Source of the DNA: Phoronis australis
Taxonomy: Eukaryota; Phoronida; Phoronidae
Reading direction: 5' to 3'
Length of the DNA: 64,000 nucleotides
NCBI GenBank assembly: GCA_002633005.1
Contig: NMRA01000564.1
Span: 151,438-215,437 of the forward strand
Translations under genes and position numbers: made by a program
Part shown: positions 12,901 to 24,200 of the stretch, piece after piece
Position numbering within the stretch: position 1 is the stretch's first letter
Layout of the letters: every line of letters begins with the position of its first letter
Notes under the pieces: model-generated
The model's database searches: none
The model's input: only the letters and a program-made list of their open reading frames with translations
What the model was told of the DNA's origin: nothing

Positions 12901-13855
12901 GAGTCCACATTTCCCCAAAAATCACACTTTACGCGCCTTGTTATTGCTAAGACTGGCGGTCCGTCCGACCAAGGAGTACACTCCTTGGTCCGACGCTACC
13001 GCGCTGTCGCCGCGGAGGCAATGTAGAGGCTTATCCACCCATCTAATAGGATAGTGGAATAAGAATAAATATAAATGTCATTGGCCTAGCATAAATCTTT
13101 TATTTATTTAATGATTTTAAAAGGAGCTTATATACCGCAAATTCACACTCAATTTTCATATCAAATAAAAACACAAATATACAAACTGAAAATACAGCTC
13201 TGTGCATACTTGATTTTGATGGTTTGTGGCATCTGAGTAAGATTTGCGACAGTTTTCAAAATCAGGGCCCATTTCATAGCCACTGTCTGCAGACAAACGC
13301 AACAGATTATCAACACCAGTGTTGTATATAGAATACGACATTGATGGGCCAAGGCAATGTCTCCTTTTTTTCAAAAAAGATGCACAGGTGGTAAACGTAA
13401 GGAGACATGAGTAAATTGCTTGTAATGCATATTAAAGTCATTGTACAACACCCGTTGACGATGAATGTTCGCACAGCTTTGGAAAACCTCTGGGAAAAGG
13501 AAGTCTATGGACGTGTCTGAAACAGTACGCGGAAACACTCGCTTAATAAAGTTTGCTACTTTCATAGTAGTGATGTTAACGGCTACCAAGTCCAAAAATT
13601 TAACTCAAAGGTGAACCTCTGTAGCAATATCCAGTCTTCCCATTAAATAAATAGTTTGAAGTGTCTTGGTTAGCGAGTTGGGTTTGTGTCATACATGGTC
13701 ATGGACTTGGCAGTCGATCCAGTTTTTTCTCAGTCTCATGTCTTACACCGTAGTGTATGGATGAATTGCTTAATGTAGACGAAAGAGAATCGTTCGCTCG
13801 ACTTACCTACAACTAAGCAGAACAACGCTCCCAAAAAATATAAAGCTGACATCAT
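6983..13855 (-). CDS. Secreted vWD-domain protein with unfamiliar C-terminal region (partial model)
   Basis: Exons read on the minus strand: 13855-13807, 13286-13210, 11965-11676, 10217-9999, 9497-9397, 8570-8473 and 7171-6983. Exon 1 gives a signal peptide (MMSALYFLGALF...). Exons 3 and 4 form a von Willebrand factor type D domain: it opens with CSGTGDPHWKTYDG and contains the conserved CGLCGNFNGD. Such domains occur in secreted multimerising or matrix proteins. Exons 3 to 7 join in matching phase with good donors (GTAAGT three times among all exons). Exon 2 ends in phase 0 but exon 3 needs phase 1, so an exon is probably missing between 11966 and 13209. After the vWD domain comes a short cysteine cluster (DECKN, DCACD, CWTPC) that does not fit a full C8 domain, then a charged segment I do not recognise. 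Exon 5 could instead stop at the TGA at 9395-9393. The 3' end is not found. Confidence 0.75.
9089..9304. mobile_element. Probable MITE with GCGCGCACCC inverted ends
   Basis: The left end reads TATTATTCATGCGCGCACCC and the right end, inverted, AATAATATGTGCGCGCACCC. The ~215-bp unit has no coding capacity and sits in an intron of the vWD gene. No clear target duplication. Confidence 0.4.
10377..10735. repeat. Two-copy tandem repeat, ~190 bp
   Basis: Units near 10377-10556 and 10571-10735 share 'aaagag-catgga', 'ctcgtcaaaa-tatct-ttaaacaattcc', 'caacgtcta' and 'gaaata-g-cgaa' words in the same order. Diverged, non-coding, within a vWD gene intron. Confidence 0.5.
10800..10930 (+). repeat. Dispersed repeat family R, copy 2
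   Basis: Carries 'caaaggtcacattttccata', 'aagggaa-t-gcgctacgt' and 'gtcttgcc' in the order seen again at 11115-11290 and inverted at 1450-1620. Non-coding intron sequence. Confidence 0.5.
11115..11290 (+). repeat. Dispersed repeat family R, copy 3
   Basis: The most complete copy. It includes the CATATAAGGGAA core, the 'cagttgac-ggtcgtt' stretch and the 'taagtagttaacatcaacag' tail matched in copy 1 (inverted) and partly in copy 2. Confidence 0.5.
11966..13209. other. vWD gene intron, probably hiding one exon
   Basis: The minus strand around 12150-12010 stays open without an ATG after an acceptor-like GTATCTCAG and encodes NCGFDSEIVGLLTRQ-like sequence, which looks exonic. Its phases do not bridge exons 2 and 3, so I leave it out of the model. 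An imperfect palindrome lies at 12962-12993. Confidence 0.35.
12962..12993. repeat. Short palindrome
   Basis: GACCAAGGAGT and ACTCCTTGGTC face each other around an AC centre, with one mismatch nearby. It could form a hairpin; role unknown. Confidence 0.5.
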
Positions 13856-14148
13856 CTCTGCAGAGTGACCAGGCTGCAAACAGGACAACATTTTAGCATT
13901 TATCGTAATCTATTTTGCCCGGGGTACGCCACGAGCTATGTTGCAGAGTAAAACAAGAGGAGGATTGCGAATATTGTCATTTATTATGACGTAATAGATA
14001 AAACTAACTAAGACTCTGCAAGATGGGCATGCAAAAAACGCCCACAGGCGTGTACAATGAATAGCCCTGCAAGAGGGAACAAAACAAAAAAACTGCCTGA
14101 AGGGCTTAAAGGAAAAGTATAGAACATGAAAACAAAACTTGAAAAAAA

Positions 14149-14362
14149 NNNNNNNNNNNNNNNNNNNNNNNNNNNNNNNNNNNNNNNNNNNNNNNNNNNN
14201 NNNNNNNNNNNNNNNNNNNNNNNNNNNNNNNNNNNNNNNNNNNNNNNNNNNNNNNNNNNNNNNNNNNNNNNNNNNNNNNNNNNNNNNNNNNNNNNNNNNN
14301 NNNNNNNNNNNNNNNNNNNNNNNNNNNNNNNNNNNNNNNNNNNNNNNNNNNNNNNNNNNNNN
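14149..14362. other. Assembly gap, 214 N
   Basis: Run of undetermined bases. Any reading frame reported across it is meaningless. Confidence 0.99.
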
Positions 14363-14964
14363 GCCTGGGGAGCGTCGGACACGAAGTTGTGCAGCCAACG
14401 AACGTAGGAACTGCCAAGGATGAGAACATGGGGCGACATGGGGTATAACGTGAATAAAAAGGTTGGTTAAAATCAGAAAAAACGGGACTTACCTCGAAAA
14501 GGACGAAGTAAAGCAGGAACGAGAAGTGACAGAGCGTCGCACCCGAACGGAGTAAGGGTCAAAGGTCGAAAGGAAACGAAGAAATGCAAACAAAAAATGA
14601 AGAGAACGAACGTAGGTCTTGTAGATGACGAGGTAGGTGGCTGAATTTTCTTTGTTATTTGCAAAAGCAACTGTTTTTTTCTGAAGACGCTGTCGGATAC
14701 ATTTTTTGGGATTTTTCTGGAGAATGCATTTACGAGTGGTTTTGTTTTGTTTTTGTATTTTTGTACCAGATTTAAATAGCATAATTCATTTCGTTGTTTC
14801 AAAAAGAGTTTAATTTGAAGTTTCGCCGTTTTATACTCCAATCTCAGTTCCAGCATTTTTAATCCGGCGACTAGTAAATATTTATCATGCACGCCAATCA
14901 AAATTGGCCTTGGTACATGCAGAAGAACAATTACCACTGATAATCGAAGATTTGAAGCCACCAT
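14363..14964 (-). pseudogene. Possible SGNH-hydrolase-like fragment of a mobile element
   Basis: Next to the N gap the minus strand encodes a peptide beginning SPHVLILGSSYVRWLHNFV. The pattern hVLILGSSYVRWL resembles block I of SGNH/GDSL hydrolase domains, which occur in some retroelements as well as in host genes. The frame runs into the gap after about 25 residues, so the rest cannot be read. Upstream, 14964-14473 holds a 163-codon open frame with no recognised domain and a GTAAGT donor-like site near its end. It may be unrelated. A truncated transposon remnant is the likeliest reading, at low confidence. Confidence 0.25.
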
Positions 14965-15855
14965 CTTAAAGTTTTCTTCTGCAAACGGAAGTTTATTTAC
15001 TGAATAAATAATAATACCAAAACATCAGGAAGAACTTACTCGACAGATTCGTTGCAACCCTGGATATAGACGGCGACTTTGAAGCTTCGAACAAGTTCGC
15101 GCAGCTGTATGCGACAGTTGCACAAACTCTACAATTAATTCACGTTTCGAATGAAGATTATATGTTGAAAACGTGGCCGCTGAGATTACAGCAAAGCTCG
15201 AGTAGCCAATGAGGTAACAGCGATCATCGGCACGTGCTCGAAAAATACAATTAGCAATTTCTCTTCAGCCAATGATTTGTTTTTGTTTGTAGTTTGACAC
15301 ATCCACCGTATGCCATTTTTTCGTGTTTATTTATATTTCAGCAAGTGCACTTCTTCTGTACATGCACGTTTTCTACATTTATCAGGCTACTTACCTACCA
15401 AAGTGCTGCATCCCAATGTTTCCGAGACTGAATGACGATAATCTTGTTCCAGAAATAATTCCAAACTTTTATCGGTAAATCACCAAAATTGGTCTTTCAT
15501 TTGTCCGAGTGCTGATGACGAATAACGTCATTCATCCTCGAACACATGTACCTGTTTGATGTTAGATAACGTCAATCACGGTAAGAAGTGTTCACAAGTG
15601 TTAGCCTACTTCATTTTTGTCGTTTGTTCTTCGCAATCGTTGAGCCGGCGTCAATTCCTTTGGCTCAGTCACTCAATGGGCCTACCTATGATGCACCGCC
15701 ATCTAAATAACTGCGCAGCAACAACTGCATCTGCCAAGACGCAAAGTTCAGTTGTTGGACTGCGTTAATAATTTTGTATACTCTAGAAATGACAAAAAAA
15801 TCATTCCTCATACAACGCACCCCTCATCTAGTTGAATCGGGCCTACTCAAGGTCT

Positions 15856-16010
15856 TCGACGCGGATCCAGGATTTGAGTTGGGGGACCCAAGCAGGGCAG
15901 AGTACGTATTAGACATTTGCATCCCCGAACTGCCAAATGGAATCTGAAAGGATTTAAGGGGGGGCATGGCCCCCTTGCCCCCTCCCTCCTCCCCTCCCCC
16001 GGAGCCACCG
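15856..16010 (-). mobile_element. GGCGGAT-end MITE, degraded copy
   Basis: Starts with GCGGATCCAGGATTT and continues with GTTGGGGGA, 'gccct', 'ttgc-tccccgaactgcca' and 'tggaatctg', which is the reverse complement of the intact MITE at 51287-51451 word for word with substitutions. The far end is blurred by C-rich sequence, and no target duplication is visible. Confidence 0.6.
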
Positions 16011-16139
16011 ACTGGAATAAAAATGAAGATTGTTTTGTTATTGATGTTGTTTTAGTCATATGGGGAAGTGTTCTAAGAACTGTTACGCACCACCCCGCAC
16101 TCATTGTCGTCAGTTTCGGTTGTGGTAGCTGTTGACTGA

Positions 16140-17040
16140 CATATTAGACAGTGTACGGTAAAATAATTTATTTCAATTAAAGAATGCGAGGGCCGGCTGT
16201 AGATCACGATCCTTTCTGCAATTGGTCAACACACTGACTTGTTTGATTGTAATTGGCGTTGTGGCCAAGGTGTGTGACAAGTTTATCGACTACGTGGCTG
16301 CTTCAGTTACAAAGTTCCCGCATTCGTAGTTCGGTAGGTTAGATGCAAGCAGGTGCACCCTACGGTTGAAAATGGGGAATACTATACTTAATAACTCTCA
16401 AAATCGGGTGAATTTAGAATACACCATCGAACTCGGAAAGTTCACTCATTCCGTTCACGTTGATAAAATTTGCACTACACTAAAGCAAATTACATGTTTA
16501 TAAAACGATGTAAATTTTAAGCGACTTCTTTCAACTATTGGCCGCTTTTATTCACCAACTGAAACAAAAACTGATTAACCCAACATTCTTTCTCCTATTC
16601 TATGACACAAGTTCCAGATAAGGAGAAAATGGGTAACCGTGAGAACAATAACAACAAAAATTCTTGAAAATGAACACAACATGTCACTTGTGGAGTGATT
16701 GACTTGTAATAAATATTCAATTCCAAGTTCACCCATACGCGATCTTGTAAGATTAAGAAAAATTCCAAGCAGGCACAGCAGAGTGATCACTTTATTCACC
16801 GCTAGATGACTCTGTTATTAACATAATGGCGGCCCCCTTGTAGACGTACCGTGGTTGAGCGAAACTGGAGAACTATAATCTCACTCTCCGTTGTCAGAGA
16901 AACTTTTGAATTATACCGCTTACTAGCTGAAAACGTGGACTTGAACTTTAAAATGTTCATTAGGCTCATTCTCAGAAGATTTTTGGGCTAGTGAAATTCG
17001 ACAAGTCATATTTTTTCGCTATTTTCTTTGCTTCTGGTAA
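16140..17040. other. Gene-free stretch
   Basis: Only short ORFs on either strand; no domain, repeat or RNA feature that I recognise. Confidence 0.35.
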
Positions 17041-17052
17041 GTGTTATTCAAG

Positions 17053-17136
17053 CACAGGTACCTTTAAGTAGCTCTCTACAATATAACATAACATTTATTA
17101 TGTTATATTGTAGAGGGCTACTTAAAGGTGCCTGTG
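17053..17136. mobile_element. 84-bp hairpin MITE with 7-bp target duplication
   Basis: Two 39-base arms (17053-17091 and 17098-17136) are inverted copies with only two differences, both giving G-T wobble in a hairpin. They are separated by a 6-base loop. The ends are CACAGG and CCTGTG. The element is flanked on both sides by ATTCAAG (17046-17052 and 17137-17143), a perfect direct repeat. It is one of the smallest complete-looking elements possible and has no coding capacity. Confidence 0.85.
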
Positions 17137-17330
17137 ATTCAAGGGTCACAAGCTCAGGTAGGCAATTACATCGCCCTAACCGGCCAACCGAGGCGAGGGG
17201 CTACGTGTTGTCTAAAGTTCAGGCACCTGGTTACAATTAGTAATCCGAAGGTGCTCTAGTCCAAAATATGTATAAGTTTTCAGAATGGGGTGTATTTTTC
17301 ATGTTTTTTCTACATGTAATAGTACATGTA

Positions 17331-17479
17331 GAAAATTTCAGCGTCTCCTGTGGGACTTGAACCCAGATTGCACGTGCGACAACCAAGTGTCTAAACCATT
17401 CGGCCAAGAGGCAATTGCCGCTTGGCAAGCGACTTTATCTGACGTGTCATCACAACCGAAAGTCACGTTTCACAACACT
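17331..17479 (-). repeat. tRNA-derived SINE, copy 1
   Basis: On the minus strand a tRNA-like head carries an A box TGGCCGAATGG (17406-17396) and a B box GGGTTCAAGTC (17364-17354) about 40 bp apart. The same sequence recurs at 17635-17795, including the flanking non-tRNA part, so this is an interspersed repeat rather than a tRNA gene. The head looks most like a type II (Leu or Ser) tRNA but lacks a matching acceptor stem. Confidence 0.65.
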
Positions 17480-17634
17480 ACTCCCCCTTCCACGGAACAG
17501 GCGCCCCCGCTGGCTTTTAGATCTCATCAACTCTAAAGCGTCTTGTAATTTGCTGTCACTAACGCTCTCTTTGTGCTCTGAATCCATCACTACCAGGTCA
17601 CCCCCTCTCCATCCGCCATTTCGGCCGACAATGT

Positions 17635-17795
17635 AGAAAATTTCAGTGTCCGGTGAGACTTGAACCCAGGTTGCACGTGCGACGTCCAAGCGTCTAAACC
17701 ATTTGGCCAGGAGGCAATTGCAAGTGGCTTATAGAGGCTTTATCTGACTGCACGTGTTGTCACGAGTGGAAGTCACATTTCACAACATACACAAC
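17635..17795 (-). repeat. tRNA-derived SINE, copy 2
   Basis: Second copy in the same orientation, with A box TGGCCAAATGG (17709-17699) and B box GGGTTCAAGTC (17667-17657). Beyond the head the two copies share 'gaaaatttcag', 'tttatctgac' and 'gtcac-tttcacaaca' words. Confidence 0.65.
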
Positions 17796-18273
17796 ACTTC
17801 GGTTGTTAGTCGCAGTGATGCAGGCCTATCACCGAAAACAACCGCTTGCCGGGTACTGTCAATACACTTTGTTCGGGTTTCTGCACGTGCGGAATCAGAC
17901 CACAATTTAGCATGTCTTGACTATTGGTTACAGCCCAATATTCCAAAAACCAGTGCGATTCTTCAAGTGCCACAATGTATCTGTGGGTGTTATAGAATTT
18001 CCTCAAAAATTGCATTTTAATGGTTCATGGCTCAGGTGTGCCTTATTAGTGAGTAGACTAGTGCTCCTCCAGTAGTTATACTTATATCTCTTTGCCTTAC
18101 ACTCTTACATTTGGCCTTGTTTTCTAAATATTTGGCCAGCTCCAGAAATTCAAAACAAGCTCTTGGAAATGTGTTGGTGGGGGCTCTGTTAGAAATATCT
18201 AGCAAGTAATTTTCTCATTCAGCAATCTGATGTTTTTTGTTTACTTTCAGGATGATGGTACTGATCACTACAA

Positions 18274-21200
18274 ATGGTTAGAGTTCTTTGGAGAAGCATG
18301 TGGCTGTCTCTGACCCGGAGACATTGTCTTGCCTCCATTATGCCGTTAAAGCAATTCAGCCACAACGTGACGGGCAAATACTCTCAAATTGATACTATGT
18401 CGTCGACAAAAACTGAGACTCGAAATGAGGATATATTCTTTCATAATATTGTGAAAAGTAGAACGTCTTCACGGATCATTACTGAACTTGATTATGACAC
18501 AGAGGAATGTTTAGACAATGCAGTTAATAAATTATCTCTGGAGTCTGACTCAGGATGGTCTGATATTAAACATCGTCTTCTGTACTTATCTGAGGCGCAA
18601 CTTCTTGGTCTGATATCAAAGATTTGTTCACTACATTCGGAGTGCTTCACTACAACCTTTAGCACTGTTCAATTTGACACAATCCGTAGGCTAGTGTCCG
18701 TATGTTCTCAACATGTGCCTAAGTGGTCTGTCCCCACACTCCTTGATGTATTAGACTCCTGGTATAGCCTTGGACTGTATTTTCAACATTGGCCTGTACA
18801 GGATTTTGTTAATGTTACGTATCGTGCTATTCAAAAGATGGATCGAACATTGACATCTGATGAACTTGTCGGATTAATGTTTTACGTTAGTTTAGCACGG
18901 AAAATGCCTAGAGAGCTTCTGCATAAGATTGAGTGTGATTGGAAGTTGGTTTGCAATGATCTCAGCATGAGTGAACTATCAGTGATATGTATTGGCTTCT
19001 TTAAAACAAAGTCAAAAGTAAACTCAGTGGATCTTCTCCGCTCTCTTGCTGAAAGATTGAAGAGTGAATACAAGCAAGTCCACAGCATCGAAGCCGCAGC
19101 CTTCCTCAAATGTTTCACTAAATCAATTGGACGTATAACTGCGCGCGTACAACCCTCCTTAACAAGCAGTCTTCTTGATACCTTCGATGCTTTCTCCTCA
19201 AGATTTGACTCGTTGTCTGACACTGCTGTTGTGCATACTTTGTGGTGTTCATTCGGACTGCAGCAAAGTACAGAACAACTGTTAAGTTCGGTGGCAAAGT
19301 TCATTGCAACGCAGCAGCTGCACACATGGAGACTTAAAGACCTGTCTCGTCTTTTCTTCATACTGGCTAACTTTTATACTAGTATTGATGAATATAATCA
19401 CATTTTCACCACACTCACGGAAGAGCTTCGCAGACCCGAACGACATGTGGAGATTCTGGAACACCCGCATTGTCTGGTGACAGCTCTCATTGGATTATCC
19501 ATGGTTGAACATTTTCCCGTTGATCTGCTGAATGTTGTGTTCAGTGGAAAAGTGCTGTCCGCATCTAAAGTGGACATCAGACGAGATCTGATTCAGCTCA
19601 GAGAGAGTGTGAAACTTGAGAAACAGGACTACCAAATCCCACGCATGAGCAAAAAGTTTGAAAGGGTAAGAATTGCATTTGTTGACATGGATGTGCTGTA
19701 AGCGAAGGTTTTAAATAGTTGCAAGGAGTGGAACACTGTTTTGAGGATTTGGGTTACTGCTCCCCCTATCGGCAACTTAAATAATATTGGTGCATTAACT
19801 TTTCATACTTTTTTTAAATTTAAGTGAAAAGTATGTGTGCTGAAAAAATTGGAAGGAAAATAAACTAACCAGCTGCTTCTTGCCCAACTTATATGATCAA
19901 CCCTAAAGTGTTGAAGTGGGGTAACTTTGTCAATCTACTAGATTCTGTTTTGCGAGTTTGGCTCTTGTCTGTCTCATAATGCGCATGACCTGACAGCAAA
20001 TTTCTGTCATTTTCTGAGAAATTTAGGTCATTGTTTTGTACAAATTGCCAATACCCTCCCGAGTTTTTTTTGCCATTGTGCGGTGCCCTGCTGGATGGGT
20101 ATATCACTCATTGTTTGTTTGTGCCAATTACATTATGATCGCAATTACTCTATATTAGCTTCCACAAACACGGCGTCCAAATCTGAATAAGGACAAGTTG
20201 AGTGAGAAAGAAAGTCTACTGAAGCGCCTCCTACAGACATTGGACCCTGCAATGGTGCCATCTGTTGTCAACCTGCTTCCTTATCTTCCAACCTATGGTG
20301 AGCTGCTTACTTATGGTCTATTTTTTGTTAATTAAGAAAATTTTTATACGGAATTTTAGTTTAGGTACTGTGATGGAAGTGTTTTTGTAACTGACTATGT
20401 ATTTGATGATGTACAGCAGTGGGTGTGGGTACTTTGAATATGTTGGTCCTCTCCATCTCCTGTTTTCTATTAAACATTTTTACAGACTGCGTACCATACG
20501 CAAAACATGCATATTCACATGAAAATTCAGCGTGTAGTATGCCCATATGCATTGACTGCATAAATACATCAAGAAAAAGATGATATACATCAAGAAAAAG
20601 ATGACCCAAACTGTAACTCGTGTATACTGTAGGTTTTAATGGTAAGTGTAAAGTTGAAGTCGTGGAAGAAGATAATTCAAAAATTGTGTTTCTTTCACAA
20701 ATTTGAATTGAAAATAACTCATCTCGGTACAGTGGCACACTTCGGGTTATCAGTCATCTTTCATTGTCATTCACACAAAAATTTGCAAATCACGAGGCCA
20801 CTGTCGATTTGGTGCTCACCTGATGATTATCTTATTCTTACATTTCTTAGTTTTGCATTCATGAACTTGTATAAGTTGGAGTCACGTGTTAAGTATTATG
20901 TCAATATTTGCTCTATATTTTACTGTATTTAATCATGTGTTTTAATATGTGATTAATTTTCATGAAAGTCATTAAACTTCAAAGTTGTTTAAAAGGTAAG
21001 ACACTGGACAAATACCAAATTAACACACAATGTCAATGCGCTTCCTTTGTATTTGAATAATAAGCACAATACCTGTTCAAGGAGGTTGGTTTTAAGAGCC
21101 GTGTCTCTTCACTAAAATCTACAAATTTTCTGAGAAATTTTCAAATTTTCTGAATATTCCAAAGCAGTTTTGGTAGTACACAAGTTGATGTGCGTTTTGA

Positions 21201-24200
21201 AAATCCCCATTTCAAATAATTAATATACTTGGCTCATGTTGTTTCCTGCATTGGACAAAAGGCATCAAACCACCTACTCTCTTTTTATTCCTGGACATTG
21301 TCTTGTATCTGTTGTATTTTGATGGTTTTCTACTGTTTTGCTGTCAGAATGTGCTGATCTGTTAAATGTTTTTTTAAATTAGATGTTGTGATAGAAATTT
21401 TCAAGAAAGATAAAGCCATTGACAACAACAAAGACCTTTCCAGGACTTTGACAAGGTTACAAGATAATGTTATCAGGTGCTGTATTTGAATTGCCTCTTA
21501 TCTCTATTAAGACAATTAATTTAATAACCATGTATTGAAAACTGCTTTCCAACGGAACCTATACACAGCATTCTGTACTGTCTGCAAATGGCTTAACTTC
21601 ATTGGTAACGGTCATTTAGTACCGGACTATAGTGGTATTAAATTTACTCTTCTTCAGAATATTGATTTAGGAACTGGTGTAAAATGTATTCCATCAGCAT
21701 AACTCTGTGAAAATGCTTATTTTTCACCGAAGCAAATATGGCTACCAAAGTAAAATTTTCTTGTCGCTTTAACAAGTTCACGTGAGCGTGATCAGTTTCG
21801 CGCCATTACATCAGCCTCAGTCTTTGGATCGCATTAGCTGTGTGTTCTGTCTTGCTCTAAAAGTATCATGAGTTCCCAGAAAGTGAGGGGTGTAGATAAA
21901 TCTGTGTGGTCGAAACTACGATCCTGATACGCCATTGTAGCTTGAACAATCGTCTAGTTGTACTGATTTCAGCTTCACCTTGATACAGGTCTCATTTCAA
22001 ACTGTCAACACAGAAATTTGTGGTCTTCATCTGTTAGACCTCAAATGATAGCCGGTAATGTGGTTGGGTGGGAATGCTAACGATTTGATACAGTGTTTCA
22101 TCTTAGTTATCAAAGGAATGTTACACTGTTTCTTCATTTCGGTTTGGCCAATGGGAAACNAGCAAATATGGCTACCAAAGTAAAATTTTCTTGTCGCTTT
22201 AACAAGTTTGCGTGAGCGTGATCAGTTTCGCGCCATTACATCAGCCTCAGTCTTTGGATCGCATTAGCTGTGTGTTCTGTCTTGCTTTAGAAGTATCATG
22301 AGTTCCCAGAAAGTGAGGGGTGTAGATAAATCTGTGTGGTCGAAACTACGATCCTGATACGCCATTGTAGCTTGAACAATCGTCTAGTTGTACTGATTTC
22401 AGCTTCACCTTGATACAGGTCTCATATCAAACTGTCAACACAGAAATTTGTGGTCTTCATCTGTTAGACCTCAAATGATAGCCGGTAATGTGGTTGGGTG
22501 GGAATGCTAACGATTTGATACAGTGTTTCATCTTAGTTATCAAAGGAATGTTACACTGTTTCTTCATTTCGGTTTGGCCAATGGGAAACCAGCCCAAGAA
22601 CTTATTCGCCCCTTGCTCTTAAAATGGATTTGCATGCAAATTTTTATCCTTATTGAAGTAATTGATTGCCAAAAATTTCTCACAGAAGATCTTTTAACTT
22701 GGTTTCTAGGGTTGCTATTTTAGTACTACCTTCAAATTGTTTCTATGGTTACCGAGACACCAGTGGTGCTGTTACATACCAGCTCATGGGTATCCATGTA
22801 ATGAGAAAGAGACACCTGGAGATCAAAGGTTATGTTGTTGTACAGGTAAGCACCCTTGCATGTAGAAAGTAAGCTCCAAGCCTCTGGACATCTTTATAGT
22901 TAGGAATGCATTGCAAAGTGTGACAGGCAAAATTCATTAATTCATGTGACTTTATAATCTGACCTAAAACCCGACTTCACCACACCTTGATCCTCCTCAA
23001 TGCATTACAATTTAATGTACCATATCAAATATAATACGCTTGTTCGTGCTTGTTTGTGGATTGGTGGGAGACTTAGTGTCACTGCGTGGCCTGGTGCTCG
23101 TTTCCAAAATCTCTTGTTGTTGTGACAAGCTGGTAATTATGATGTATTTGAGTCATTAAATTCTTGGTAAAATCTCTGACACCAAATGTTAACCTTATTA
23201 ATCATTATTTGTGCATTTTCATGGATTGATGGAGGAATTCTGCCACTGTGTCAGTTGTTTTGAATTTTTTTGTGCTTGCAAGCTGTTGATTTTTATCTAC
23301 CTGTTATTCTGGAGAATAAAGATCTGTACGCATTTAAGTAATTAAATAATTGATAGCATTACTGTAAAATTTCACCTAATTGTCACAAAAATAAATGCAA
23401 TAAAATACCTCTTTTTTGTTTTTCAAGGTCATCTAACATTGCTGTGATTGCTCAAAATTTTTCATTAGACATCGTCGGCTGGTGACTGTGGTGCAAAACT
23501 TGAGTATGATGTATGGAAAATTGAAAAATTGATAAAATAAAATTTCGCATGTTTTGTCCTAAGTTCGTGAGATTCAGGGCTTGGAATTTTCCGCGGAAAC
23601 GCGGATTTCCGCTTTTTTCAAATGTGCTGTCCGCTTTTTTTATAATATTTCCGCGTAAAAAAAATCGGATTTGATATAAAATATCTGCGGCAAATTCCTT
23701 ACTTACCGCGGCGTCGCAGACGACATTCACCTCGAAAAGCGGAAGTTGCTCTTTATGTTTCGGAGGAACGTAAATTGTCAACATTGCCGGGGCACCTGGG
23801 ACAGCGTGGTGGGATTTTCAATGGCGTCTCGTGTTATTGTTAAGCGCGGCAACAAATACTACCGCTCTGCAGCCAAAAATGTGTGGGGTTGGGAGTGCGG
23901 ACGGGCGAGCCAAGAGCTAAAAGGACGCAGACGCAAGGTACTGGTGGTGGAAACATTTTTTTTTAGACCTCCCGATTTTTGTCGAGGAAAGGTTCACATT
24001 GACCATTTCAAGGCATGATTTGGGCCGTAAAAGTTTCCGCGTTTTTTGTCACTGGTCATTCCAAGCCCTGGAGATTTTAGTGTAGATCTACTTACATATA
24101 TTTATATACTAACATGTATTTTAGTACATATCTACTTAAAAATATATTTATATACTAACATGTATTTTAGTATAGATCTACTTAAATACATTTATATACT

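Noticed and set aside
13910-14439. Long open frames crossing 14149-14362
   Set aside because: They run through undetermined bases and only seem open because N cannot give stop codons.
17331-17420. A functional tRNA gene on the minus strand
   Set aside because: A and B boxes are present but the acceptor stem is not, and a second copy with shared flanks shows it is a SINE.
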